The notes: a model not told the origin generated them from the letters alone. A stretch of DNA of 37,310 nucleotides from Alphaproteobacteria bacterium (GCA_019235415.1 JAFAKN010000598.1:1-37310); one strand, 5' to 3'; positions 23,963 to 32,311 are shown, counted from the first letter of the stretch. Translations and numbers: made by a program.

Positions 23963-25804
23963 GTGCGGATCTGGCTTTCGCTGCTGCTTGCCGTTGCGGT
24001 CCTGTCGTCGCCGTCATTGGCGCAGGGACAGGACAGGCGCTCGCCCGGGCGAATCCTCGGCAACATCGATGGCATCAGCCGGGATGGCGAGCAGTATTTC
24101 CTGTCCGGTTGGGCTTGCCAGCAGGGGCGCAAGGAGTCGATCGACATCCATGTCTATGCCGCCGCGCCGAGCCAGGCGAAGCGGGTTTTCGTTACCGCCA
24201 ATCATGCCAACTTCCAAAGCGAGGCCACGGTCAATGGTGCCTGCCATGACACCGCAGGTGGTCAACACCGCTTCCTGGTCGCCTTGCCGTTCGGATACAC
24301 CGAACGAAACCTCTACGACGCGCACGGCATTCGCCTCGTCGATGGCGTTCCCAATGATGCGATCAGCGGATCGGGCAAGCCGCTGCGAGACCTCGGCGTC
24401 CCGTCGATGCCGTTCCGCAGCGCCACCGTTCCGCCGCTGTCCGGCACCTATGTACCTAGCCCTGCTCATCCTCGCGTGTTCGTCACGCCCGCCGACCTCA
24501 AGGACCTGGTCGCGCGGATCAATCGGCCCAACACCTATTCGGCGCAGCGCTTCCACCAGCTGGCCGACCAGATCGCTCGAGACCTCGCATCACGCCGCGA
24601 CTGGGACGCGACCTACGCCGGCTGCACGATCGGTCCCTATCTGTATGCTTTCTCCTACGAGCCGGAGGACGGTCATGAGGCCGAAACCCATGCCGCCCTG
24701 AAACTCGCACCAGGCGTCCAGGCGCCTGCCGGCGGTGCGGTGGTCGCTGCGCGGCTCGCCCTCTATGCCGCCCTGGTAAAGAACGGCGCTTTAGCACCTC
24801 GAGGAGCTCCCAGCGCCGATCCGGCGGCTGCGCTGGCCAAGCGAATCCTGCTCGCCTGGGCGGATCGTGGTTTCCCACGCGACAAGAGCGGGCACATCCT
24901 CTCCCTTTCCGCCGTTTCCTGCGATGCCTCGGGAAAGATTGCCGCGTACGCTGGATGGGCGCTCCCGCTACAGCTCGGCAGAGGCGTCGTCTATTCGGTG
25001 CAGGCGCAGGATCTTCTGCAATCCATCGGCGCCCTGGACGGATCGGAAGAAGCCCGCGCAAACGCCTTGCATGGCGCATTGTTCGAGCTCATCCGCCAAG
25101 GATACAACCAGAGCGAGGGACGTCCGCAGCCGGACTGCCAGCGTTACACCAACGGCGATGCCAACGGCACGGCGGCGCTTCTCGCCATCGCGCGCTTGCT
25201 CGACGATCCGCACCGCTTCGACGCTGTCCTGCGCGGCGGTGACCGCTCGCTGCCGGTCCTTCTGCCGTGGCTGCGGCTGTTCGATGGTGCGATCTACGGC
25301 GAGAACGACCGACCGTTGGCCTGCTATCCGAACACCGGCCCGGATGGCTTGCACAGTGGCTCCGGCTTCACGACGCCGGTGGTCGCCCCGGGCGAGGTGC
25401 AGGATCGCTATCGCGCCGGCGTTCTGCAGACCTTCGGCTATCCGATGTTCACCTTGGAACGTTTGATCGACGCTGCGGAGGTTCTCAGGAACGCCGGCTT
25501 CGATCCCTATCACTATCGCGGCAACCACAAGCAATCGCTCGAGATGGCGCTGCAATACTACGCCTGCTACGGCAAGACACCCGGCTTCTTCGCGACGGTC
25601 ACGCGTGACAACGCGCGCGCCTGCGCCAACTTCGAACAGTACTACGGCAAGGTGGTGAACGGCGTCGACGCGAACATCGTGATCGGCGCTTTTCGCCTTC
25701 CCGAGAACCTTGCGATCACCGACGTCGAGCGCGCGGCCAAGGAAAAGGCGGCGACGGGCGCGTTTGCATTGAACGCAATCCTGTTCGGGAAATGGCGCGA
25801 CTAG
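23963..25804 (+). CDS. large secreted protein, putative polysaccharide lyase with N-terminal GWA-type domain
   Basis: A 613-residue protein with a Sec signal peptide (hydrophobic 3-19, cleavage near SLAQ). Residues about 30-140 form a small domain, GNIDGISRDGEQYFLSGWAC, of the kind found at the ends of some alphaproteobacterial glycosyltransferases and exported carbohydrate enzymes. Residues about 170-600 are alpha-helix rich and resemble the alginate lyase/heparinase alpha/alpha toroid: HPRVFVTPADLKDLVARINRP, then HGALFELIRQGYNQSEG, NGDANGTAALLAIARLLDD and HYRGNHKQSLEMALQYYACYG. Lyase activity is an inference from overall shape; I cannot point to a certain catalytic triad. The GTG start has only a weak ribosome site. 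It stands as a single gene before the amidase (43 bp gap). Confidence 0.65.
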   Translation: MRIWLSLLLAVAVLSSPSLAQGQDRRSPGRILGNIDGISRDGEQYFLSGWACQQGRKESIDIHVYAAAPSQAKRVFVTANHANFQSEATVNGACHDTAGGQHRFLVALPFGYTERNLYDAHGIRLVDGVPNDAISGSGKPLRDLGVPSMPFRSATVPPLSGTYVPSPAHPRVFVTPADLKDLVARINRPNTYSAQRFHQLADQIARDLASRRDWDATYAGCTIGPYLYAFSYEPEDGHEAETHAALKLAPGVQAPAGGAVVAARLALYAALVKNGALAPRGAPSADPAAALAKRILLAWADRGFPRDKSGHILSLSAVSCDASGKIAAYAGWALPLQLGRGVVYSVQAQDLLQSIGALDGSEEARANALHGALFELIRQGYNQSEGRPQPDCQRYTNGDANGTAALLAIARLLDDPHRFDAVLRGGDRSLPVLLPWLRLFDGAIYGENDRPLACYPNTGPDGLHSGSGFTTPVVAPGEVQDRYRAGVLQTFGYPMFTLERLIDAAEVLRNAGFDPYHYRGNHKQSLEMALQYYACYGKTPGFFATVTRDNARACANFEQYYGKVVNGVDANIVIGAFRLPENLAITDVERAAKEKAATGAFALNAILFGKWRD

Positions 25805-25847
25805 CGTTCTCTCGCACCGCGCTGTCACCGCATGCTAGGCTGACGCC

Positions 25848-27236
25848 ATGACCGCATACGCCGACTACAAGCCGCTCAGCTTCCATGACGCCGCCCACCT
25901 CTTCACAGACGGCAACGACAGCCCGCGCGCCTACCTGGAGCGCTGCCTGGAAACGATCGCCGAACGCGAACCCGTGGTAAAGGCCCTCACCGCCATCAAC
26001 GAGACCGGCGCGCGCACCGCCGCCGACGCAAGCGCGGCGCGCTGGAAGGCTGGCCGCCCGCTGTCGTCGATCGACGGCATGCCGATCGCGATCAAGGATT
26101 TGCTCGAAACCAAGGACATGCCGACCGAGATGGGCTGCGCGGCGATGAAGGGTAACTTCCCCAAGCGCGACAATGCCGGCGTATGGGCGCTGCGCCAGGC
26201 GGGCGCAGTGATCCTCGCCAAGACGGTGACGGCAGAGCTCGGCGGCTCGCATCCCGGGCCGACGACCAATCCGTTCGATCCCAGGCGAACGCCGGGCGGC
26301 TCGTCGTCGGGCTCGGCGGCGGCGGTCGGCGCCAACATGGTGCCGGCGGCGATCGGCACCCAGGTCGGTGGCTCGATCATCCGCCCGGCCGCCTATTGCG
26401 GCAACGTCGCGCTGAAGCCGACGCAGGGCGGCATCAACCGCGGCGAACGGCTGGCCACCAGCCAGAGCACGCACGGCCCGCACGCCGGCTGCCTCGACGA
26501 CATGTGGCAGGTCGCAATCGAGATGGCCAAGCGCTGCGGCGGCGACCGCGGCTCAATCGGCCTGCAGGGCCCCGACCGTCTCCCGGCGGCGATAAAGCCC
26601 GACCGGCTGATCGTGCTCGAGACCGAAGGCTGGTCCGCTCTCGACGAGGCGAGCAAGTCGGCCTTCGCCCAACTGCTCGATCAGCTGAAGGCAGCCGGCG
26701 TCACGCTGATCCATCGCACCGACCACCCCTACGTCGAGGCGCTTGAGAAGGCCGTCGCCAACGGCCGCGCCATCTGCAACTCGATCACCATCTGGGAGAA
26801 CCGCTGGTACCAGCGCGGCATGCTCGACGCCGCGCCCGATGGTTTCAGCGCCCGGGCCAAGGCGACATTGCTCAAGGCCGAGGCGATGAGCCTTGACGAC
26901 TATCGCGTCGGCCTGCTCGCCCGCCAGCAGGCGCAGCTTGCCCACGCCGCCGTTGCATCGCTGGCCGACGCCGCGATCACGCTCTCCTGCCCCGGCCCCG
27001 CGCCGATCTGGCTAGGCGACGTGCCCGGCCAGCCGCTGGCGCCGCGGCCGACTGGCGACTTCGTGTTCAACGCGCCCTCCTCCATGCTGTTCGCGCCGGT
27101 CGTGACGGTGCCGTTGCTGAGCGTCGCCCGCTTGCCGGTCGGCGCGCAGCTCATGGGCCAACAGCACGAAGACGCGCGGATGACGGGCATCGCGCGCTGG
27201 TGCATGGAAAATCTCAAGCAGGTCGCCGTGCACTGA
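25848..27236 (+). CDS. amidase signature family enzyme
   Basis: A 462-residue amidase. The Ser-cisSer-Lys triad is visible as K83 (AIKD), the cis-serine in GGSSSGSA (151-157) and the nucleophile S176 (GTQVGGSIIRP). The C-terminal half ends in VPLLSVARLPVGAQLMGQQHED, the usual family ending. It is not GatA: the context lacks gatB/gatC and the length and mid-region fit general amidases or aryl/acyl hydrolases. The natural amide is unknown. It follows the secreted protein gene by 43 bp and is convergent with the nitroreductase gene (9 bp between stops). Confidence 0.9.
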   Translation: MTAYADYKPLSFHDAAHLFTDGNDSPRAYLERCLETIAEREPVVKALTAINETGARTAADASAARWKAGRPLSSIDGMPIAIKDLLETKDMPTEMGCAAMKGNFPKRDNAGVWALRQAGAVILAKTVTAELGGSHPGPTTNPFDPRRTPGGSSSGSAAAVGANMVPAAIGTQVGGSIIRPAAYCGNVALKPTQGGINRGERLATSQSTHGPHAGCLDDMWQVAIEMAKRCGGDRGSIGLQGPDRLPAAIKPDRLIVLETEGWSALDEASKSAFAQLLDQLKAAGVTLIHRTDHPYVEALEKAVANGRAICNSITIWENRWYQRGMLDAAPDGFSARAKATLLKAEAMSLDDYRVGLLARQQAQLAHAAVASLADAAITLSCPGPAPIWLGDVPGQPLAPRPTGDFVFNAPSSMLFAPVVTVPLLSVARLPVGAQLMGQQHEDARMTGIARWCMENLKQVAVH

Positions 27237-27245
27237 GGCAGCCGC

Positions 27246-27959
27246 TCATGCGCTCGGCCACGGCCTGCCCCAGCCGTCCGCGAAGGTGACCTCGGCCACC
27301 GGCTTGCGGGTAAGCGGGCCGTATTTGCGCGTCGGCCAACCGATCGGCATCAGGGCGAAGGTGGCGACGTTCTCAGGAATGCCCAGCACCGCCTTGACCT
27401 CGTCCTCGTAGAGGATGTGGTTGGTGGTGATCACCGTCCCCAGGCCGAGCGCGCGACAGGCCAGGATGACGTTCTCGACGGCGGGATAGATGCTCGACCC
27501 GCTGATGCGCGCCACGTTCGTGAGGTGCCGCGCATAGCGCGCCTGCACAACGTCGGGCAGGCTGCTGCGCTCCGGCGGGTCGCGCATCTGCAGGCACGGC
27601 ACCAGGATCACCGGGGCATCGGCCATGTGGTCCCACAACCAGCCGCTGTTGGCCAGGAACTGCCGGTATTGCTCGTCGCTGAGATGCTCGGGCTTGGGGC
27701 GCGCCGCATAGACCCCGCTCTGGTAGTCGGAGGCCTTGCGGTAAAGCGCGCCGAGCTGGCGGCGTTTTTCTGCGTCCCGCACCACGATGAACGTCCAGTG
27801 CTGCGTGTTGCCGCCGCTGGAGGCGCGAATGGCGGCGTCGAGCACGCGCTCGATCAGCGCGGCCGGCACGGGATCGGGCTTGAAATGGCGCAGCGAGCGG
27901 GCGGTGTACATCGCCTCGAACAGGCCGATGTCCGTGGATGGAATGCTTACGGTGTTCAC
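27246..27959 (-). CDS. nitroreductase-family FMN oxidoreductase
   Basis: A 237-residue nitroreductase. It begins with the FMN-phosphate contact segment YTARSLRHFKPDPV and contains RASSGGNTQHWTFIVV (FMN isoalloxazine region), ACRALGLGTVITT and the closing LMPIGWPTRKYGP. It probably uses NAD(P)H to reduce nitro, quinone or related electrophiles. The GTG at 27959 is supported by GAAGGAG (27966-27972) 6 nt away. The frame runs open to 28340, but that part is antisense to the DyP gene. It is divergent from the DyP peroxidase gene with 82 bp between starts, a shared regulatory region. Confidence 0.9.
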   Translation of the reverse strand: MNTVSIPSTDIGLFEAMYTARSLRHFKPDPVPAALIERVLDAAIRASSGGNTQHWTFIVVRDAEKRRQLGALYRKASDYQSGVYAARPKPEHLSDEQYRQFLANSGWLWDHMADAPVILVPCLQMRDPPERSSLPDVVQARYARHLTNVARISGSSIYPAVENVILACRALGLGTVITTNHILYEDEVKAVLGIPENVATFALMPIGWPTRKYGPLTRKPVAEVTFADGWGRPWPSA

Positions 27960-28041
27960 AAAAGTCTCCTTCTCGCCTGCCGGAGCAATCGTCGCGCCAG
28001 CGACGACGAAATTGCCCTTCGCCCACGGCCAACGCAAAATA

Positions 28042-29136
28042 ATGGCCAGCGTACAGTTTCCCCAGGAGCAAGGCGTGCTGTCCATGAGTCCCCAACCGGT
28101 CGCCGGCCCGCTCACGCGCGCCGCAATCTTCCTCGTCGTCACCATCAATGACGGACCGGAGCCTGCGGCCACGGTTCGGAGCTTCTGTCCCGACCTCTCC
28201 GCTCTCGTGCGCGCCGTCGGCTTCCGCGACCCAGAGGGCCGCCTGTCCTGCGTGATGGCCTTCGGCGCCGACGCCTGGGACCGGGTATTCGGTGCGCCTC
28301 GGCCCAAGGAGCTGCATCCGTTCAAGGAGATCACCGGCAAGCATCACGCTCCGGCGACGCCGGGCGACCTCTTGTTCCACATTCGCGCCATGCGCATGGA
28401 CCTCTGCTTCGAGCTCGCCAGCGAGATCGTGGTACGGCTGGGCGGCGCGGTCGCCGTCGCCGACGAGGTGCACGGCTTCCAGTACTTCGAGAACCGCGAT
28501 CTTTTGGGCTTCGTCGACGGCACCGAGAACCCGGTAGACCAGCCGGCGCTCGACGCCACCGTGATCGGCGAGGAGGACGCCCCGTTCGCCGGCGGCAGCT
28601 ACGTGATCGTCCAGAAGTACCTGCACGATCTCAAGGGCTGGAACGCCGTGCCCGTCGAGCAGCAGGAGAAGTTCGTCGGCCGCACCAAGCTCTCGGACAT
28701 CGAGCTGGACGATGCGACGAAGCCGAGCTTCGCCCACAACGCCTTGACCGTCATCGAGGAGAACGGGCAGGAGCTGCAGATCGTGCGCGCCAACATGCCG
28801 TTCGGCGAGGTCGGCAAGGGCGAGTTCGGCACCTATTTCTGCGGCTACGCCCGCTCGCCGCGCCGCACCGAGCAGATGCTCGAGAACATGTTCGTCGGCC
28901 GCCCGCCGGGAAACTACGACCGGCTGCTCGATTTCAGCCGTGCCGTCACCGGCACCTTGTTCTTCGTGCCGTCGGCGACGTTCCTCGACGACGTCGCGCC
29001 CACGGCAGCCGCGCCCGCAAGCGCCGACGCAGACTCGACCGAAGCCGCCGGCGAGCCGCCTTCGGAAGCGCCGCCGTCCGCGGCTGATGGATCGCTCGGC
29101 GTCGGTTCCCTGCGGCGGGACACCGGACGGGAATGA
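28042..29136 (+). CDS. DyP-type peroxidase with encapsulin cargo-loading peptide
   Basis: A 364-residue haem peroxidase of the dye-decolorizing family. The distal motif is GFVDGTEN (D159), the proximal haem ligand is probably H232 (FAHNAL), the distal Arg is R249 (IVRANMPFG), and FGTYFCGYARSP follows. The folded domain ends near residue 317. A linker of about 30 residues rich in Ala, Pro, Ser and Glu follows. The tail DGSLGVGSLRR (349-359) is the classic cargo-loading peptide that docks DyP inside encapsulin shells in Brevibacterium and Mycobacterium. So this enzyme is expected to be sequestered in a protein nanocompartment. No shell gene is seen nearby. The ATG at 28042 is the family-typical start. 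Divergent from the nitroreductase. Confidence 0.93.
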   Translation: MASVQFPQEQGVLSMSPQPVAGPLTRAAIFLVVTINDGPEPAATVRSFCPDLSALVRAVGFRDPEGRLSCVMAFGADAWDRVFGAPRPKELHPFKEITGKHHAPATPGDLLFHIRAMRMDLCFELASEIVVRLGGAVAVADEVHGFQYFENRDLLGFVDGTENPVDQPALDATVIGEEDAPFAGGSYVIVQKYLHDLKGWNAVPVEQQEKFVGRTKLSDIELDDATKPSFAHNALTVIEENGQELQIVRANMPFGEVGKGEFGTYFCGYARSPRRTEQMLENMFVGRPPGNYDRLLDFSRAVTGTLFFVPSATFLDDVAPTAAAPASADADSTEAAGEPPSEAPPSAADGSLGVGSLRRDTGRE

Positions 29137-29166
29137 CCGCGCCTCGAGCGAGCACACCGGGCCCCG

Positions 29167-29655
29167 CTACGGTTCAAGGAAGAGCTCGTGCACGGCGCGC
29201 TTTCGCCGCCGCGGGCCGGTCCATAAGACGCCCGGATATCCTTTCAACGGCCTGAGCTTCTCGCCGCGATAGGCCCACTCGGGCGACTCGCCCATGCCAA
29301 TATGATAGAGCGGCTCGCGGCCGGTGCGGCTGTCGAACAGCGCGCGCGGGAGGTTCACCATCTGCGGCGAACGCTTGCGCTCGTACAAGATGGGGGTTCC
29401 GCAGCGGGCGCAGAAGCCGCGGACGTCTCCTGCCTCGTCCCGGAACCGGGTCACGCCCCTCGCGCCCTTGGTTATGCGAAAGCGGCTGCGCCAGCTGCCG
29501 ACATAGGTCGCATACGCCGCCCCGTGCGCCCGTCGGCTGGCATGCGAATGGTCATGCCACGCCCAGCGCGCGGGGACACCGATCTCGACCTGAACCTTGC
29601 CGCACAAGCATTGGCCCACCGCGATCGCGTCCCTGCGGCCCTTTTGTAGCGTCAT
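29167..29655 (-). CDS. GFA/CENP-V-family zinc protein with altered second metal site
   Basis: A 162-residue glutathione-dependent formaldehyde-activating enzyme (Gfa)-like protein. The structural zinc cysteines C16 and C18 (QCLCG) and C82 and C85 (CARCG) are present. The second site, normally CHCxxCRR, reads DHSHASRR here (D35, S37, S40), so all three catalytic-type cysteines are missing. The flanking RAHGAAYATYV is otherwise typical. This form probably lacks formaldehyde-related activity or binds metal differently. Convergent with the DyP gene, 30 bp between stops; upstream it faces the SDR gene at 29798 across a 142-bp divergent gap. Confidence 0.85.
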   Translation of the reverse strand: MTLQKGRRDAIAVGQCLCGKVQVEIGVPARWAWHDHSHASRRAHGAAYATYVGSWRSRFRITKGARGVTRFRDEAGDVRGFCARCGTPILYERKRSPQMVNLPRALFDSRTGREPLYHIGMGESPEWAYRGEKLRPLKGYPGVLWTGPRRRKRAVHELFLEP

Positions 29656-29797
29656 GAGTTCTCTTTGTCCGTGAGGGGCTTGTTGAGTTGCATCATGACC
29701 ACCTACTCATCGGGCGATCCCAAGGCAACGACCGCCCCGTGGACCGTCCCGTGCGCGCTCGTCCCGATCCACCCAGCGACTGAGGGGAAACCTGCCC

Positions 29798-30577
29798 ATG
29801 CCAGCGTCCGACAACGACACCCGGCCCGCCCTGCAAGACGTCGCGCTTATCGTCGGCGGCGGCCCCGGCATCAGCTCCAGTTGCGCGAGGTTGTTTGCCA
29901 AGGAGGGCATGCGCGTCGCAGTGGCCGCCAGAAGCCCGGACAAGCCGGTCCTGCAGGCCCTGGAGAAGGCGCACGGCGTGCGCCGCTATGCCTGCGACGC
30001 CAGCAACCCTGCGGCGGTCGAGCTCTTGTTCGAGTCGGTCGTCCGCGACCTCGGCTCTCCGACCCTTGTCGTGCACAATATCGACGGCCGCGTTCCGGGC
30101 ATCTTCGGCAAGGCGATTACCGAAGCCGAGCCCGGCATGGCGTTCGATACGCTGCGCAATTCGGCCTTCAGCGCGTTCCTGGTGGGCCGGCAGGCCGCCG
30201 GCCTGATGCGCGACAACAAGCCGAATGCCAACGGTGGCAAGGGAACGATCATCTTCACCAACGCCAGCGCCGCGCTGAAGGGCTACCCCAAGAGCGGCGC
30301 CTTCGCCATGGCCTGCCACGCCAAGGCCGGCCTCGCCGAAAGCATGGCGCGGGAACTGATGCCGCAAGGCATCCACGTCGCCAACGTGCCGATCGATGCC
30401 GCGATCGGTTTCACGCAGGAAGACGGCACTCGCGCCCATCGCCGCGCCGGCGCGACCGTCGACGACAACATGGCCGACCCGGACCGCATCGCCGAAACCT
30501 ATTTGCAGCTGCATCGCCAGCATCGCTCGACCTGGGCGTTCGAGGTCGTGCTGCGACCCTGGCTCGAGAAATGGTGA
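29798..30577 (+). CDS. atypical SDR lacking the catalytic tyrosine
   Basis: A 259-residue Rossmann-fold SDR. The nucleotide motif is ALIVGGGPGISSSCARLFA (residues 16-34), with an HNID segment where NNAG normally lies (93-96) and active-site-like NASA (155-158). The expected YxxxK reads A172-x3-K176 (MACHAK): the lysine is kept but the tyrosine is alanine. The following GLAESMARELMPQGIHV is standard. It may be a reductase using another proton donor, an isomerase/hydratase-like SDR, or non-enzymatic. The ATG at 29798 has GAGGGGAAA upstream. Convergent with TetR (16 bp between stops). Confidence 0.82.
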   Translation: MPASDNDTRPALQDVALIVGGGPGISSSCARLFAKEGMRVAVAARSPDKPVLQALEKAHGVRRYACDASNPAAVELLFESVVRDLGSPTLVVHNIDGRVPGIFGKAITEAEPGMAFDTLRNSAFSAFLVGRQAAGLMRDNKPNANGGKGTIIFTNASAALKGYPKSGAFAMACHAKAGLAESMARELMPQGIHVANVPIDAAIGFTQEDGTRAHRRAGATVDDNMADPDRIAETYLQLHRQHRSTWAFEVVLRPWLEKW

Positions 30578-30593
30578 TGCGGGCGCTCGCCAT

Positions 30594-31217
30594 TCACCGC
30601 AGGTAACGGACCACGAGGCGCGTCGCTTCGTCGACGAGCGTTGCAACGGTTTCGCCCGACAGGATGTCGGGACGATGCAGGACGGCCGTGTGTGTCAGAG
30701 CCTCGATCGAGGTCACGCAGACGAATGCCGCGAGCTCCAAGTCGACCGTGCGCAGCTCATCCCTGCGACTCTCGAGATAGGCCTTGAACAGGGCATAGAT
30801 CTCGCGGTTGAAAGTTTCGAGCTTCGCCAGCCGGCCGGTGCGCGGCAGCTGCTCGGCGAGCACGCGATGGAGCTTGGGGTCGAGGCGATGCGCGTCGATC
30901 GCGATGGCGACCATCTTGCGCACTGCCTTCTCGATCGGTAGCCCGGCCACTTCCGCCAGCGCACCCTGAACGACCTGCATCAGCCCGCGGTTGTGGCGAT
31001 CGATGACGGCGGCAACCAGCGCCTCCTTGCTCGGGTAGTACTGATAGAGCGAGCCGATGCTCACGCCGGCCTGCTCGGCGATGCGGTTGGTGCTGGCCTT
31101 GTCGAACCCGTCCCGGACCAGAATGCGAGCGGTCGCCTCGATCAGAGCGTCGACCGTCGCGCGCGATCGCTCCTGGGAGGCCTGCTTGCGGGGGTTGGTC
31201 AGCGGCCTGCGGGCCAT
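30594..31217 (-). CDS. TetR-family repressor
   Basis: A 207-residue TetR regulator. The N-terminal helix-turn-helix is RNG-like: ILVRDGFDKASTNRIAEQAGVSIGSLYQYYPSKEALVAAV (residues 32-71), with recognition helix around GSLYQYYPSK. The C-terminal ligand domain is all-helical. It has GGAG 9 nt before the ATG at 31217; the frame is open to 31778 only as a shadow of DinB. Divergent from DinB-cupin, with two copies of a GAGCSATCGCTC palindrome between them, strongly suggesting it represses both itself and that operon. Effector unknown. Confidence 0.92.
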   Translation of the reverse strand: MARRPLTNPRKQASQERSRATVDALIEATARILVRDGFDKASTNRIAEQAGVSIGSLYQYYPSKEALVAAVIDRHNRGLMQVVQGALAEVAGLPIEKAVRKMVAIAIDAHRLDPKLHRVLAEQLPRTGRLAKLETFNREIYALFKAYLESRRDELRTVDLELAAFVCVTSIEALTHTAVLHRPDILSGETVATLVDEATRLVVRYLR

Positions 31218-31250
31218 GTCTGGTACTCCTGATGGGCCACAACACAATAT

Positions 31251-31262
31251 GAGCGATCGCTC
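31251..31262. promoter_or_regulatory. TetR operator copy 1
   Basis: A perfect 12-bp palindrome GAGCGATCGCTC with flank CAATAT on the left and GCTT on the right, 33 bp before the TetR start. The same flanked sequence recurs at 31318. Confidence 0.75.
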
Positions 31263-31317
31263 GCTTATGTCCAGCCGGCGCCGCCCATCGCCCAGCGGCA
31301 ATGCGAGTAGACAATAT

Positions 31318-31329
31318 GAGCCATCGCTC
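31318..31329. promoter_or_regulatory. TetR operator copy 2
   Basis: GAGCCATCGCTC with the same left flank CAATAT and right flank GC; one base breaks the perfect symmetry. It lies 67 bp from copy 1 and 50 bp before the DinB start, well placed to control the DinB-cupin operon. Confidence 0.72.
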
Positions 31330-31379
31330 GCAAAGTCACCGACATGCACCGTCCTTCGACAACGACGAAAGGCACTGCG

Positions 31380-31910
31380 ATGTTCACCCTCCCCTATCGC
31401 ACCTTGATCCACTCCAAGCGCTGGGCGACCAACGGCCTGAACGCGGTCCTTGCCGAGAACCTCGAACGGCTGCCGGCGGACGAGCAGGTCCTGGTCCGCC
31501 GACTGCTCGACCACGTCCAAGCCGTCGACGAGATCTTCCGCCACAATCTCGAGGCGCGGCCCCACGGCTATCTGGCGCCGCGCTCGGTCGAGCTGCCTGC
31601 CTTCCACGTCCTGGCGAGCAGCGCCCGCGCGACTGCGGACTGGTATGCCGACTATGCCGACGATCTCATGGCGGAACAGGTCGACGAGGCAATCGCCTTC
31701 TCCTTCTCCAATGGCGAGCCTGCGCGCATGACGCGCGGCGAGATGCTGTTGCACGTCGCCATCCATGCCGCCGGACATCGCGCCCAGGTGGCACTCCTGC
31801 TGCAGAAGAACGGCATGCAGCCCTTTCCTGACCGCATCACGGACTTTTTGAGAGCCGAGGATGCCCGGCCGGCGCGACCGGCGCCCTTGGCCGAGGTCGC
31901 CGGACGATGA
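31380..31910 (+). CDS. DinB-family four-helix metalloprotein
   Basis: A 176-residue DinB/YfiT-like protein. The metal triad is H45 (LLDHVQAVDEIF), H129 and H133 (HVAIHAAGHRAQV), typical of this four-helix-bundle family, which binds Zn or Ni and includes thiol transferases. Substrate unknown. The ATG at 31380 begins MFTLPYRTLIHSKRW, a normal family N terminus; a 12-residue longer start at 31344 is possible but has a weaker ribosome site. Its stop overlaps the cupin start (ATGA at 31907-31910). Probably repressed by the divergent TetR protein. Confidence 0.9.
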   Translation: MFTLPYRTLIHSKRWATNGLNAVLAENLERLPADEQVLVRRLLDHVQAVDEIFRHNLEARPHGYLAPRSVELPAFHVLASSARATADWYADYADDLMAEQVDEAIAFSFSNGEPARMTRGEMLLHVAIHAAGHRAQVALLLQKNGMQPFPDRITDFLRAEDARPARPAPLAEVAGR

Positions 31911-32311
31911 ACCGCCCGATGAGCCGACTGCCGCTGGAGCGCTTCCCGCTCCATCTCGGGCTCGGCGCGCATGCCGTGCCGCAGCCCGAATTCACCGGCA
32001 TGGAATGGTACGCAGCCTACCTGAAACGCCACGCCGCCGATGGAAGCGAAGGATGGCTCGTGCAGATGTTCGGCTTCAGCGCGAGCTGGTCGAACTGGGA
32101 AAGGCATCCGGCGGGCGAGGAGGCGGTGATCTGCACTTCAGGCGCGATCACCCTGATCCAGGAATTGCCCGACGGCCCGCGCAAGCTCGCGCTGCGCGCC
32201 GGCGACTACGCACTCAACCCGCGCGGCGTCTGGCATACGGCGGATGTCGAAGGTCCCGCCACAGCCCTGTTCATCACGGCCGGCCGCGGGACCGAGCACC
32301 GCCCTCGCTGA
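31907..32311 (+). CDS. small cupin-domain protein
   Basis: A 134-residue single-domain cupin. The beta-barrel signature is WERHPAGEEAVICTSGAITLIQE followed by LRAGDYALNPRGVWHTADV, giving likely metal ligands H and E in HPAGEE and a second H in GVWHT. It is translationally coupled to DinB (4-bp ATGA overlap). A role in handling the same compound as DinB is inferred. Its 3' end overlaps the large alpha/beta hydrolase gene by 38 bp in convergent orientation. Confidence 0.88.
   Translation: MNRPMSRLPLERFPLHLGLGAHAVPQPEFTGMEWYAAYLKRHAADGSEGWLVQMFGFSASWSNWERHPAGEEAVICTSGAITLIQELPDGPRKLALRAGDYALNPRGVWHTADVEGPATALFITAGRGTEHRPR

Noticed and set aside
27246-29655. Complete encapsulin operon around DyP
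   Set aside because: None of the flanking genes has an HK97-fold signature; only the cargo with its tail is present.
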